A DNA stretch of 64,000 bases from Methylacidiphilales bacterium (lineage in GTDB: Bacteria > Verrucomicrobiota > Verrucomicrobiia > Methylacidiphilales > UBA1321), in assembly GCA_021272165.1 (NCBI GenBank), contig JAJSLK010000011.1, positions 61,905 through 125,904 of the forward strand. The letters run 5' to 3'. Each line of letters begins with the position of its first letter. The first letter of the stretch is position 1. Positions 35,938-46,734 of the stretch are shown one piece after another. The position numbers and the translations under genes were made by a program. A model generated the notes under the pieces. It made no database searches. It was not told the DNA's origin and worked only from the letters and a program-made list of their open reading frames with translations.

Positions 35938-37062
35938 ATGAATCTCGATTCGATTCTCAGTAAAGAACTGGCCGCGCTCGAAAAAGCCGACCTGCTGCGC
36001 CGTCTCCGTCCCGCCGACGAACCGGGCCTCCTCAACTTCGCCGCCAATGATTACCTCGGCCTCAGCCGTCACCCGGCTTTGATCGAAGCCGCGCGAAAAG
36101 CCTCTGCCGACCACGGCGCCGGTGCGGGCGCGTCGCGGCTGGTCACTGGAACAAATTCGGCGGTCCTGGCCCTGGAAGAGGAACTCGCCGCGTGGAAGGA
36201 AAAGGAAGCCGCGCTGGTCTTCAGCAGCGGATACGCCGCCGCTCTCGGCACCATTCCCGCCCTCGTCGGCAAAGGTGACACTGTCATCCTCGACAAGCTC
36301 GCCCACGCCAGCCTTATCGACGCCGCCCGTCTCAGCGGCGCGACCTTGCGCGTCTTTCCCCACAACTCCGTCAACAAGCTTGCCGCTTTGCTCCAGAAAC
36401 TTTCCGGCCGCATCCTCATCGTCACCGAATCGATCTTCTCCATGGACGGCGACGCCGCACCGTTGCGCGAAATCGTCGAGCTCAAGGACAAGCATGGCGC
36501 GTGGCTCTTTGTCGACGAAGCCCATGCCACCGGCCTTTATGGCCCGACCGGCGCCGGCCTCATCGCCGACGCCGGACTGAGCGCCCGCGTCGAAATCGTC
36601 ATGGGTACGCTCAGCAAGGCCCTTGGCAGCGTCGGCGGTTATCTCGCCGGGTCGCGCACCGCCATCGACTGGTTCATCAACCGCGCCCGCAGCTTCATCT
36701 ATTCCACCGCCCTTCCCCCTGGCGTCATCGCCGCCGGACGCGCCGCGGTCGAATTGACTCGAAGCCCCGAAGGCGACCAGCTTCGCGCCCGGCTCCGCCA
36801 CAATATCGCCCATTTTCATGCCGGGCTTCCCATTACGTGGAAAAACAAGACCCTCTCTTCCAGCGCCATCCAGCCCCTGATCTGTGGCGAATCATCCGCC
36901 GCGCTGCAAATGGCCGCCGATCTCCGCCGGCGAGGTTTCCTCATCCCCGCCATCCGTTATCCGACCGTTCCCCGGCATGCCGCCCGGCTGCGCGTCACCC
37001 TCAGCACGGCCCATTACGAAAGCGACATCAACGCCCTTAACAGGGCTTTGGCGGCTCACTAA
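35938..37062 (+). CDS. bioF: 8-amino-7-oxononanoate synthase family (BioF/KBL)
   Basis: A 374-residue PLP-dependent alpha-oxoamine synthase that condenses an acyl thioester with an amino acid; BioF uses pimeloyl-ACP/CoA and alanine in biotin synthesis. N-terminal LLNFAANDYLGLSRHP, GAGASRLVTGTN, cofactor Asp in FVDEAHATGLYG and the lysine in MGTLSKALGSVGGY. It could alternatively be a related KBL/serine-palmitoyl-type enzyme; BioF is favoured by length and these motifs. Other bio genes are not in the window. Confidence 0.82.
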   Translation: MNLDSILSKELAALEKADLLRRLRPADEPGLLNFAANDYLGLSRHPALIEAARKASADHGAGAGASRLVTGTNSAVLALEEELAAWKEKEAALVFSSGYAAALGTIPALVGKGDTVILDKLAHASLIDAARLSGATLRVFPHNSVNKLAALLQKLSGRILIVTESIFSMDGDAAPLREIVELKDKHGAWLFVDEAHATGLYGPTGAGLIADAGLSARVEIVMGTLSKALGSVGGYLAGSRTAIDWFINRARSFIYSTALPPGVIAAGRAAVELTRSPEGDQLRARLRHNIAHFHAGLPITWKNKTLSSSAIQPLICGESSAALQMAADLRRRGFLIPAIRYPTVPRHAARLRVTLSTAHYESDINALNRALAAH

Positions 37063-37200
37063 AAGTGAACATCGCCGGACGCCGAGCGTCCAAAGGAAGC
37101 GGGGCTCGCGAAAAAGTGTCAGAATCCGCGGCCCGAAAGCGATAAAATCTCGGCGGAGGAGGGGCGCGGATTGTTCCGTGGCCATACTTCGGCTAGAACT

Positions 37201-39105
<1,905 letters not shown>

Positions 39106-39118
39106 AAGCTGCCTCTGG

Positions 39119-39213
39119 GTAACCGCCGATGTCCTCATCAGAGGAAAAGCGAGTCAGCGTCTAACCTCCTTCTCCTTCTTTGTTTTCTCTGCATTCTTTC
39201 GCAGCTAAATGCT
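39119..39213. repeat. Composite repeat: degenerate family A plus shared tail
   Basis: A decayed copy of the family A palindrome (CCGCCGATGTCCTCATC at 39123) and, 60 bases on, the sequence TTCTCTGCATTCTTTCGCAG (39184), which is also found at 45731 in the same order. Nothing else is seen in the gap up to the sigma factor. Confidence 0.6.
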
Positions 39214-39383
39214 TCTCTCAAAGAACTGTAACCTTTACGATTCCCCCGGCGTCTTCTGGGTTGTGAGCAACATCCCATCCAACCTCCAGGCCGCCCCCCA
39301 CCGCTCATCGAACCCGGGAGGTAAATCCCCCCCGATGAGAAGATGATCGCCCCCACCTTGCTTTGCTGGAATACATTTACGAC

Positions 39384-39941
39384 ATGGTCTCTGCGGACAG
39401 TTCCCCCTCCGATGAGCAACTCGTGGCCGACACGCTCGGCGGAAACGACCGCGCCTACGGAGACCTCGCCGCCCGCTATAAAAGCCGCGTCTTCGGCGTG
39501 GCCTCCCGCTTCGCCCGCGATGCCGCCGAACTGGAAGACATCTGCCAGGACGTCTTCGTCCAGGCCTACTTCAAGCTCCGCCAGTTCCGCCGCGACTCCC
39601 CCTTCGAGCACTGGATCATGCGCATCACCACGTTCAAGTGCTACGACTACCTCCGCAAACGAAAGCGCGACAGCCCCGCCGTCTCTGTCGACGCCCTCCT
39701 CGAATCGGGTTACGAGCCTTCCGCCCCGCAGGCGCCCGCTCCCCATCCCCAACTCGAGCGCCTTCACACCGCCCTCGCTCAGCTCTCACCCAAGGAGCGC
39801 CTCATCATCACCCTCCTTGAGCTCGAAGAGCGAAGCCTCCAGGAAATCTCCGCGCTCACCGGCTGGAGCATCGCCAACGTCAAAGTACGTGCTTTTCGTG
39901 CCCGAGCCGTCCTGCGCAAACTTATCCAAAACCAGCTATGA
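39384..39941 (+). CDS. ECF-type RNA polymerase sigma factor
   Basis: A 185-residue sigma-70 family factor of ECF size. Start at 39384 (MVSADSSPSDEQL); a TTG seven codons upstream is possible. Region 2: YGDLAARYKSRVFGVASRF ... LEDICQDVFVQAYFKL ... YDYLRKRKRD; region 4: LSPKERLIITLLELEERSLQ ... WSIANVKVRAFRARAVL. Its stop overlaps the next gene by four bases. The following two genes encode a single-pass membrane protein and a CpxP/Spy-like protein, suggesting an envelope-stress regulon. Confidence 0.93.
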   Translation: MVSADSSPSDEQLVADTLGGNDRAYGDLAARYKSRVFGVASRFARDAAELEDICQDVFVQAYFKLRQFRRDSPFEHWIMRITTFKCYDYLRKRKRDSPAVSVDALLESGYEPSAPQAPAPHPQLERLHTALAQLSPKERLIITLLELEERSLQEISALTGWSIANVKVRAFRARAVLRKLIQNQL

Positions 39942-40249
39942 ATGATTCCCGCACCCCCGGCGACGACCAGCTCGACGCCCTTTTCTCCCTCGCCCGCGCT
40001 CATCGCCCCGACACCTCCCGCTACGAATTTGCCTTCGAGACCCGCCTTCTCGCCCGCCTGCAAACGCCCCAGGAAGCCGGCTCCGTCTGGGCCCTCGTCA
40101 CCTGGCGCATGGTTCCCATTTTCGCTCTCTGCATGATCGGTCTCACCCTCTGGGAAGTGCAAAGCGCATCGGAACTCGACACCGCCGCGCAAGTCGCCTC
40201 CCTGGAAAACCCCACCACCCTCGACGCCTCCGGCAACGTCCAGCTATGA
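39938..40249 (+). CDS. Small single-pass membrane protein, candidate anti-sigma factor
   Basis: A 103-residue protein with one helix at about residues 50-68. The cytoplasmic N-terminus (DDQLDALFSLARAHRPDTSRYEFAFE) could bind the sigma factor. It has no HxxxCxxC zinc anti-sigma motif, so assignment rests on position: it overlaps the sigma gene and the next gene by four bases each. Confidence 0.6.
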   Translation: MNDSRTPGDDQLDALFSLARAHRPDTSRYEFAFETRLLARLQTPQEAGSVWALVTWRMVPIFALCMIGLTLWEVQSASELDTAAQVASLENPTTLDASGNVQL

Positions 40250-40716
40250 CCACCACCTGGAAAGCCGTTCTCGGCATCGTCCTCATTTTCATCTTCGGCT
40301 TTGTTTGCGGTATCACCTCGACCTCCATCTATGCCCATCGCAAGATGGTCGAGTTCCTCCAGCATCCCGCCCTCACCGTCTCCAACACTCTCGAAAGACG
40401 CCTCACCCACAATCTCAACCTCGACTCCGACCAGAAGCAGCGCATCCACGAGCTCTTCCTCGCCAATCTCGACCAGCGCAAGCAACTCCAGGAGCAGATC
40501 CAACCCCAGGTCCGGGTGCTGAACCGCCAGACCTTCATGGAGATCAACTCCGTCCTTCGCCCCGATCAGCGGGAACAATTCCACCAGAACCTCGCCCAGA
40601 TACGCCGCCGCTTCGGACCAGCCCTGCCCGACGAATCCACCAACCAGATCGGCGCCGGATCGCCCAACTCCGTCCCCGCAACCGCTGCTCCCACCAACGC
40701 CCCTCCCGCTCAATAG
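40246..40716 (+). CDS. CpxP/Spy-like membrane-anchored periplasmic protein
   Basis: A 156-residue protein with an N-terminal helix (residues 6-26) and a periplasmic helical part (LNLDSDQKQRIHELFLANLD ... NSVLRPDQREQFHQNLAQI) with the L-x-x-x-Q repeats of the Spy/CpxP/heavy-metal-resistance (CnrX-like) family. Family members bind unfolded proteins or metals and restrain envelope-stress signalling. The C-terminal tail is Pro/Ala-rich. It is the third gene of the ECF operon (four-base overlap). Confidence 0.72.
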   Translation: MTTTWKAVLGIVLIFIFGFVCGITSTSIYAHRKMVEFLQHPALTVSNTLERRLTHNLNLDSDQKQRIHELFLANLDQRKQLQEQIQPQVRVLNRQTFMEINSVLRPDQREQFHQNLAQIRRRFGPALPDESTNQIGAGSPNSVPATAAPTNAPPAQ

Positions 40717-40762
40717 ACGCTTTTCCCTCGTCAGCCGCCAGTGAACTTGGTGTGCTAACCAG

Positions 40763-42298
40763 ATGCTGGCCAAGGTCTTTTCCGCTGCTGTCTGGGGCGT
40801 CGATGCCTTCGCCGTCGAAGTCGAGGTCAACGCCACCTACGGCAAGGCCGTCACCGTCGTCGTCGGCCTGCCCGACACCGCCGTCAAGGAAAGCCGCGAC
40901 CGCGTCATCACCGCCGTCACCAACAGCGCCTTCAAATACCCCTACGGCCGCGTCACCTTCAATCTCGCCCCCGCCGACGTCAAGAAAGAGGGCCCCAGCT
41001 TCGACCTCCCCATGGCCCTCGGCATCATCGCCGCGTCCGAACAGCTCAGCCTCTGCCATCTTGATCACTACTGGGTCGTCGGCGAACTCGCCCTCAACGG
41101 CGAAGTCCGCCCCGTCAAGGGCGCGCTCGCCATCGCTCTCTCCGCCCGTAAGCACCGCAAAAAAGGCCTCATCCTTCCCGCCGCCAACGCCGCCGAGGCC
41201 GCCGTCGTCACCGGCCTCGACGTCTATCCCGTTACCCACCTCCGCGAAGCCGCCGAATTCCTCGCCGGTGCGCGTCCCATCACACCCGTCAAGGTCAACC
41301 CCAACGTCATCCTTGGCGAATTCGACGCCATCGAGCATGACTTCGCCGACGTCAAGGGCCAGGAACACGTCAAGCGCGCCATCGAAGTCGCCGTCGCCGG
41401 CGGCCACAATGTCCTCATGATCGGCCCGCCCGGCAGTGGAAAATCGATGCTCGCCAAGCGCATCCCCGGCATCTGCCCACCGCTTACGCTCGACGAGGCC
41501 CTCGAAACCACCAAGGTCCACAGCGTCGCCGGCCTCATCACCGCCGACCAGGCCCTCGTCACCCGCCGTCCCTTCCGCTCGCCTCACCACACCATCTCCG
41601 ATGCCGGCCTCATCGGCGGCACCGCCGTCCCCAGCCCGGGCGAAGTCAGCCTCGCCCATCACGGCGTCCTCTTCCTCGATGAACTTCCCGAATTCCGCCG
41701 CAGCGCGCTTGAGGTCCTCCGTCAACCCCTCGAGGACGGCACCGTCACCATCTCCCGCGCCGCCGGCTCCATGACCTTCCCCGCCCAGTTCATGCTCGTC
41801 GCCGCCATGAACCCCAGCCCCGGCAGCGGCGGCTTCGGCGATGCCGAACGGGGCCGAGCCTCGCAGTCCGCCATCCGCCGTTACCTCAATAAAATCTCCG
41901 GCCCCCTCCTCGACCGCATCGACATCCACGTCGAAGTCCCCGCCGTCAAGCACGAGACCCTCCTCAAGCCCGGCGCCGCCGAATCATCCGCTGATGTCCG
42001 CGCCCGTGTCCTCAAGGCACGCGAAATCCAGCACGAACGCTTCACCGCCAAACGCAAAGTCCGCTGCAACGCCCAGATGAGCGCCAAGGATCTCAAGACC
42101 TTCGTCCCGCTCGACACCGACAGCGAAAGCCTCCTCCGCATGGCGCTCAGCGAACTCAACCTCAGCGCCCGCGCCTACGACCGCATCCTCAAGGTCTCCC
42201 GCACCATCGCCGATCTCGCCGGCGCGGAGAAGGTCGATGCCACCCACATCAGCGAAGCCATCCAGTATCGTACGCTGGATCGGCAGGTGTGGGGCTGA
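40763..42298 (+). CDS. comM: YifB/ComM-family Mg-chelatase-like AAA ATPase
   Basis: A 511-residue ATPase. N-terminal Lon-like fold ([40 protein letters not shown]), Walker [17 protein letters not shown], Walker [12 protein letters not shown], arginine/sensor region, and a C-terminal helical domain ending LDRQVWG. ComM is a hexameric helicase aiding branch migration during natural transformation in gammaproteobacteria; elsewhere the role is less clear. It stands alone after the ECF operon. Confidence 0.93.
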   Translation: MLAKVFSAAVWGVDAFAVEVEVNATYGKAVTVVVGLPDTAVKESRDRVITAVTNSAFKYPYGRVTFNLAPADVKKEGPSFDLPMALGIIAASEQLSLCHLDHYWVVGELALNGEVRPVKGALAIALSARKHRKKGLILPAANAAEAAVVTGLDVYPVTHLREAAEFLAGARPITPVKVNPNVILGEFDAIEHDFADVKGQEHVKRAIEVAVAGGHNVLMIGPPGSGKSMLAKRIPGICPPLTLDEALETTKVHSVAGLITADQALVTRRPFRSPHHTISDAGLIGGTAVPSPGEVSLAHHGVLFLDELPEFRRSALEVLRQPLEDGTVTISRAAGSMTFPAQFMLVAAMNPSPGSGGFGDAERGRASQSAIRRYLNKISGPLLDRIDIHVEVPAVKHETLLKPGAAESSADVRARVLKAREIQHERFTAKRKVRCNAQMSAKDLKTFVPLDTDSESLLRMALSELNLSARAYDRILKVSRTIADLAGAEKVDATHISEAIQYRTLDRQVWG

Positions 42299-42419
42299 TA
42301 CCCTGCTGGAACGACCGATCTTTTGTTTCGAGTTTTTTAACTCTTCCCTCAGGTTTGCGACGGTTGTTCCGATAATTGCCTGTAAGGGAATACCCGTCCT
42401 CATTCCCCTCTCAACAAAC

Positions 42420-42869
42420 ATGAATACCATCTCCAGCATCTCATCCGCGACCAACCTGTACCAAACCTCAACCCAAAATGGGGCAAGCTCAGTCTTTCAA
42501 GATTTAAAAAGTCTCGGAACCGCTTTGCAGTCAGGCGATCTTTCGGGAGCTCAGTCCGCCCTGGCCACTTTCCAACAGGATCTTCAGGGAACCTCGCAAG
42601 GCAATTCATCGACATCCACCAGCCAACCATTTGGAACCAACAACAAGGCCAATGCGGATTTCCAGACTCTCTCCAATGCCCTCCAATCGGGCAACCTCTC
42701 CACGGCCCAGCAAGCCTTCTCCAGCTTACAAGCCGACCTGAAGAGCGGACACAAGGGGCACCATCATCATGCCAGCAGCGCGACTTCCGGTCCCTCGTCT
42801 ACTGAAAGCACGAGCACCGACACTTCCAGCAACGGAAGTTCAGGCAACTACCTGAATGTGACGGTCTAG
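42420..42869 (+). CDS. Low-complexity protein with duplicated 'LQSG-LS-AQ' repeat
   Basis: A 149-residue protein. Start at 42420 (MNTISSISSATN); an upstream in-frame ATG would add unrelated sequence. Two ~30-residue repeats are visible: FQDLKSLGTALQSGDLSGAQ (26-45) and FQTLSNALQSGNLSTAQ (81-97), each ending in Q-x-D-L. A His-rich linker (HKGHHHH, 111-117) and a Ser/Thr-rich tail ending NYLNVTV follow. There is no signal peptide. Proteins with this repeat are known as conserved hypotheticals in several phyla; the function is unknown. Confidence 0.65.
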   Translation: MNTISSISSATNLYQTSTQNGASSVFQDLKSLGTALQSGDLSGAQSALATFQQDLQGTSQGNSSTSTSQPFGTNNKANADFQTLSNALQSGNLSTAQQAFSSLQADLKSGHKGHHHHASSATSGPSSTESTSTDTSSNGSSGNYLNVTV

Positions 42870-42940
42870 AACCCATCTAAAGAGCTGGTGATTTTGCAAA
42901 TCGAAATCGCCAGCACAATGAAAGAGGGTTTGAATAGGGA

Positions 42941-43576
42941 ATGGCGACATCAGAACAACGACCCATCAAGCACCTCGCCACCTGGATCGAAAAGGACAAG
43001 GAAACTCATTTTCATGAGGTCTTCCCTGTAGATCAATTTCACCTTTGGAATGCGCGGGTGGACGATGTCCCCTGGGACGACATCAGCGGGCTGGTCCTGA
43101 CCGGTGGCTGCGATATTTCCGCCGAGTTCCTCCGGCAGGACATTCCTGATCCGGCTCTTATCCACAACCCGGAAGAGGACCGGGATGCCTGGGATTTCAC
43201 TGCTTTGTCCAAGGCGTTGCATTCGTGCCTCCCTGTCCTCGCCATCTGCCGCGGCCATCAAATTCTCAACGTCGCCCTCGGCGGCACGCTGCTGCTCGAC
43301 ATCGCCGGCCACGACAAATTCAAGTACGACAACGTCCAGCCCCTCCGTTATGCCGCCGGGGCCGAAGTCCGTTTCGACCAGGTCAACAGCTCCCATCATC
43401 AGGCCATCGACAAGCTTGGCCACGACCTCGAGGTCGACGCGTGGCACGCGGACGACGGCGTGATCGAGCAGGTCCGGCTCAAAGATTATCCCTTCGCCGT
43501 CGGTGTCCAGTACCATCCCGAGCGCGATGCCCTTTACCGTCCTCTTTTCGACGCCTTTCTCGCCCATGTCCATTGA
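42941..43576 (+). CDS. Gamma-glutamyl hydrolase-like class I glutamine amidotransferase (peptidase C26)
   Basis: A 211-residue enzyme with the class I GATase triad: nucleophile C103 (LAICRGHQILNVALGG), H192 and E194 (VQYHPERDAL), and the oxyanion region LVLTGGCDIS. This is the layout of PuuD-type gamma-glutamyl-GABA hydrolases and related peptidases C26. The substrate is unknown; no polyamine genes are adjacent. Confidence 0.82.
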   Translation: MATSEQRPIKHLATWIEKDKETHFHEVFPVDQFHLWNARVDDVPWDDISGLVLTGGCDISAEFLRQDIPDPALIHNPEEDRDAWDFTALSKALHSCLPVLAICRGHQILNVALGGTLLLDIAGHDKFKYDNVQPLRYAAGAEVRFDQVNSSHHQAIDKLGHDLEVDAWHADDGVIEQVRLKDYPFAVGVQYHPERDALYRPLFDAFLAHVH

Positions 43577-43612
43577 GACCTAAACCGGATTTATGGAAAC
43601 CTTTTAAAAGCC

Positions 43613-43707
43613 TGTCATCCTGAGCTTGTCGAAGGATCTCTAACTATTTTCCTTCGAATGCCTTTGCTATGAAAAACAAGAGATCCCACGACAAGCTTGG
43701 AATGACA
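43613..43707. repeat. Dispersed palindromic repeat, family B (full copy)
   Basis: The left arm TGTCATCCTGAGCTTGTCGA continues GGATCTCT; the right arm AGAGATCCC, then ACGACAAGCTTGG, then AATGACA is its imperfect reverse complement. A 95-base foldback, the clearest copy of the family here. Confidence 0.8.
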
Positions 43708-43771
43708 AAATTTCAACAAAGCAGGTTCTTTGCGGCTCGACACCTCCATCGCCGCCGGTAATTCTCGCATC

Positions 43772-45586
43772 ATGATCCGCCTCGCCGATTACGTCGCGCA
43801 AACTCTCGTCCGGCACGGCGTCAAACACGTCTTCCTCGTCACCGGCGGCGGCGCCATGCACCTCAACGACGCCCTCGGCCGCTGCCCCGGTCTCGACTAT
43901 GTCTGCTGCCATCACGAGCAGGGCTGCGCCATCGCCGCCGAAAGCTACTTCCGCCTCACCAACCGCCTCGCCGCCGTCAACGTCACCACCGGCCCCGGTG
44001 GCACCAACGCCATCACCGGCGTCTTCGGCGCCCACGTCGATTCCCTCGGCATGATCGTCGTCTCCGGCCAGGTAAAACGCGAGACCACCGTCCGCGGCAG
44101 CGGCCTGCCCCTGCGCCAGCTCGGCGATCAGGAAGTCGACATCATCAAAATGGTTGAAGGCATCTCCAAGTACGCCGTCATGGTCTGGGAACCTGAGACC
44201 ATCCGCTACCACCTCGAAAAAGCCCTCTACCTCGCCACTCATGGCCGTCCCGGCCCAACTTGGATCGATATTCCCGGCGACGTCCAGGGCGCGCAAATTA
44301 ATCCCGATAAACTTGCCGGATTCGATCCCGCGAAAGAGGGCTTCGCCTCACCCGATTTCGTCGCCATCGACCAGGCCATCGCCGTCATTCTCGAAAAAAT
44401 CAAAATTGCGAAGCGGCCCGTCATCTATGCCGGGTCCGGCATCCGCCTGAGCAAACAATACGAAACCTTCCTCCAGGTTATCAAAAAACTCGGCATTCCA
44501 ACCGTCACCGCTTTCAACTCCAGCGATCTCCTCTGGGAAACCCATCCCTGTTATGCCGGACTGCCCGGCACCATCGGCAACCGCGCCGGGAATTTCACGG
44601 TGCAGAACGCCGATTTCCTCCTCGTTCTCGGCTGCCGCCTCAACATCCGGCTCGTCAGCTACAACTGGCAGAATTTCGCCCGGGCCGCCTTCAAGGCCAT
44701 CGTCGACATCGATCCCCTCGAACTCCAAAAGCCAACCATCAAACCCGATCTCCCCGTCGTTGCCGACCTCGCCGATTTCCTTCCCCGCCTCCTCGCCGCC
44801 GCCCCGGCGGATGAATCCGCCCGTCACCGCGACTGGCTCGCCCAGAGCAAAAAGTGGATCGCCCGTTATCCCGTCGTCCTGCCCGAATATTGGAAGAACG
44901 CGCAGCAGGTGAATCCCTATTGCTTCGTCGACACTCTCTCCAGCCAGCTCCGCGAAAACGATGTCGTCGTCACCGGCGACGGCACCGCCTCAATCGTCGC
45001 CTTCCAGGCCTCCAAAATCAAAAAAGGCCAGCGCCTCTACCACAACTCGGGCAGCGCCCCCATGGGCTACGACATCCCCGGCGCACTCGGCGCCGCGATC
45101 GCGCTCGGCGGCAAACAGCGCGTCATCTGCCTCGCCGGCGACGGCAGCATCATGATGAACCTGCAGGAACTTCAGACCATCCGCAGCCTCAATCTCCCCA
45201 TCAAAATTTTTCTCTTCAATAATCTCGGCTACCACTCGATTCGTCAGACTCAGGCTAATTTCTTTGCCGACAATATTGTCGGCTGCGGCACTGATTCCGG
45301 CCTCAGCTTCCCTGATTTCAGCAAAATCGCCGACGCCTTCAGGTTCCCCTTCCGTCGCTGCGCCAGCCATGCCGATCTCGAAAAAATGACCCACGAAACC
45401 CTCAAAGGCGACGGCCCTCAGTTCTGCGAAGTCATGCTCGATCTCTCCCAGCCTTTCGCCCCCAAGCTCTCCTCCCGCCGCCTCAACAACGGCAAAATGG
45501 TCTCCTCGCCCCTCGAGGACATGGCCCCCTTCCTTAGTCGCGACGAACTCCGCGAAAACATGTTCATCCCCCTCATGGAGGAGTAA
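43772..45586 (+). CDS. Thiamine-diphosphate enzyme, acetolactate synthase-like
   Basis: A 604-residue ThDP-dependent decarboxylase/ligase. Start at 43772 (MIRLADYVAQTLV) preferred over 43730. It has the catalytic Glu in CCHHEQGCAIAAE, TTGPGGTNAITG, the central domain, and the ThDP-Mg motif GDGSIMMNLQELQTI ... FLFNN. It resembles enzymes found beside polysaccharide or secondary-metabolite clusters rather than the true IlvB. The reaction cannot be settled from sequence. A family B foldback lies just upstream. Confidence 0.8.
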   Translation: MIRLADYVAQTLVRHGVKHVFLVTGGGAMHLNDALGRCPGLDYVCCHHEQGCAIAAESYFRLTNRLAAVNVTTGPGGTNAITGVFGAHVDSLGMIVVSGQVKRETTVRGSGLPLRQLGDQEVDIIKMVEGISKYAVMVWEPETIRYHLEKALYLATHGRPGPTWIDIPGDVQGAQINPDKLAGFDPAKEGFASPDFVAIDQAIAVILEKIKIAKRPVIYAGSGIRLSKQYETFLQVIKKLGIPTVTAFNSSDLLWETHPCYAGLPGTIGNRAGNFTVQNADFLLVLGCRLNIRLVSYNWQNFARAAFKAIVDIDPLELQKPTIKPDLPVVADLADFLPRLLAAAPADESARHRDWLAQSKKWIARYPVVLPEYWKNAQQVNPYCFVDTLSSQLRENDVVVTGDGTASIVAFQASKIKKGQRLYHNSGSAPMGYDIPGALGAAIALGGKQRVICLAGDGSIMMNLQELQTIRSLNLPIKIFLFNNLGYHSIRQTQANFFADNIVGCGTDSGLSFPDFSKIADAFRFPFRRCASHADLEKMTHETLKGDGPQFCEVMLDLSQPFAPKLSSRRLNNGKMVSSPLEDMAPFLSRDELRENMFIPLMEE

Positions 45587-45604
45587 TCAGTCTGACTTTG
45601 GTAG

Positions 45605-45760
45605 CCGCCGATGTCCCCATCGGCGGAAAAGTGCGGCAGCACATCTCCTTTAAGTCGTCATTCTGAGCAAGCCGGGCTTGTCCCGGCACTGTCGAAGGAT
45701 CTCTAACTTTCTGCCTTCTCTTCCTTGCATTTCTCTGCGTTCTTTCGCAGCCAAATGCCT
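45605..45760. repeat. Composite repeat: families A and B plus shared tail
   Basis: A perfect family A palindrome (45605-45626), an expanded family B half-copy (GTCATTCTGAGCAAGCC ... GTCGAAGGATCTCT, 45656-45704) and TTCTCTGCGTTCTTTCGCAG (45731), as at 39184. The gap 45587-45803 contains nothing else but a family C fragment (CCCTCGTTCC at 45770). Confidence 0.7.
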
Positions 45761-45803
45761 TCCTTATTCCCTCGTTCCAAAATCAGGCATGCCAAAGCTG
45801 CCG

Positions 45804-46616
45804 TTACGTCGTTAGCGTCTTCTCGATGCAGGCATAGGCGGAATGATTATGGATGCTCTCCATGTTCTCCGCTTCCACCTTGTACCAGGTGATGTCCGGG
45901 TGCCGGTTGCACCGCTCGGCCACGTTGCGGACCAGGTCCTCGACGAAGACCGGATTGTCATAGGCCTGCTCCGTCACAAATTTCTCGTCCGGCCGCTTCA
46001 GCAGCGAATAAATCTCGCTGCTGGCCGACTCCTCAATCAACGCGATCATGTCCTCGATCCAGATTGCCCGCACCGAGCGCAGCGCCAGCGTCACGTAACC
46101 GCGCTGGTTGTGCGCACCATAGGCGCTGATTGCCTTGGAACAGGGGCACAGCGTTGTCACCGGCACAGTAACTGTCACCGTAAAGGTCACTTCCTTGCCA
46201 TGCGCCGCCGCGTCGAACTTCACCGCGTAGTCGACGATTCCCTTCGCCTTCGTCACCGGCGCTTCCTTCTCCATGAAATAGGGAAATTCCATTTCGATGT
46301 GCGCCACCTGCGCATTCAGCCGCTGCTGCAGCATCCGCAGCATTCGCGGCAGATTCTCCACGTGCACCAGCCGTCCGTGCGCGTTCAGCACCTCCACGAA
46401 CCGGCTCATGTGCGTCCCCTTGAAATCCTTCGGCAAATCGACCAGCAAGCTGATCTTCGCCACTGTGTCCTGCGTCTCGTGATGCTTGTCCCGCACCTCA
46501 ATCGGATGCAGCAGACCCCGCACCCCGACCTTGTCGATGCTTAATTGCCGCGGATCGGCCTGGCTCTGGCAATCGGCCAGCGCCGGCACCGCCTCCGCCT
46601 TCAAACTTTTGTCCAT
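45804..46616 (-). CDS. folE2: GTP cyclohydrolase IB (FolE2 type)
   Basis: A 270-residue enzyme that converts GTP to dihydroneopterin triphosphate, first step of folate synthesis. Start at 46616 (MDKSLKAEAV); the frame runs further upstream without coding character. Signature regions: KISLLVDLPKDFKGTHMSRF, VTVPVTTLCPCSKAISAYGAHNQR (metal Cys), and the C-terminal NHSAYACIEK. The FolE2 class works with several metals and often backs up zinc-dependent FolE; no Zur-like site was seen upstream. It is divergent from the M29-like gene. Confidence 0.94.
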   Translation of the reverse strand: MDKSLKAEAVPALADCQSQADPRQLSIDKVGVRGLLHPIEVRDKHHETQDTVAKISLLVDLPKDFKGTHMSRFVEVLNAHGRLVHVENLPRMLRMLQQRLNAQVAHIEMEFPYFMEKEAPVTKAKGIVDYAVKFDAAAHGKEVTFTVTVTVPVTTLCPCSKAISAYGAHNQRGYVTLALRSVRAIWIEDMIALIEESASSEIYSLLKRPDEKFVTEQAYDNPVFVEDLVRNVAERCNRHPDITWYKVEAENMESIHNHSAYACIEKTLTT

Positions 46617-46734
46617 ACGGCAGGTTAGTGCAAAACCCTCCGCGTGACAAACCCTCACCGCACCAGTTGCATTCCGTCGGATCGTTGGCACCGTATCTTC
46701 AATCCCCTCAACCCAACTCTTACCGGAGACTTCC

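Noticed and set aside
40544..41953. 469-residue minus-strand open frame opposite comM
   Set aside because: Shadow with Gly/Asp/Glu-rich composition; ComM has all expected motifs on the plus strand.
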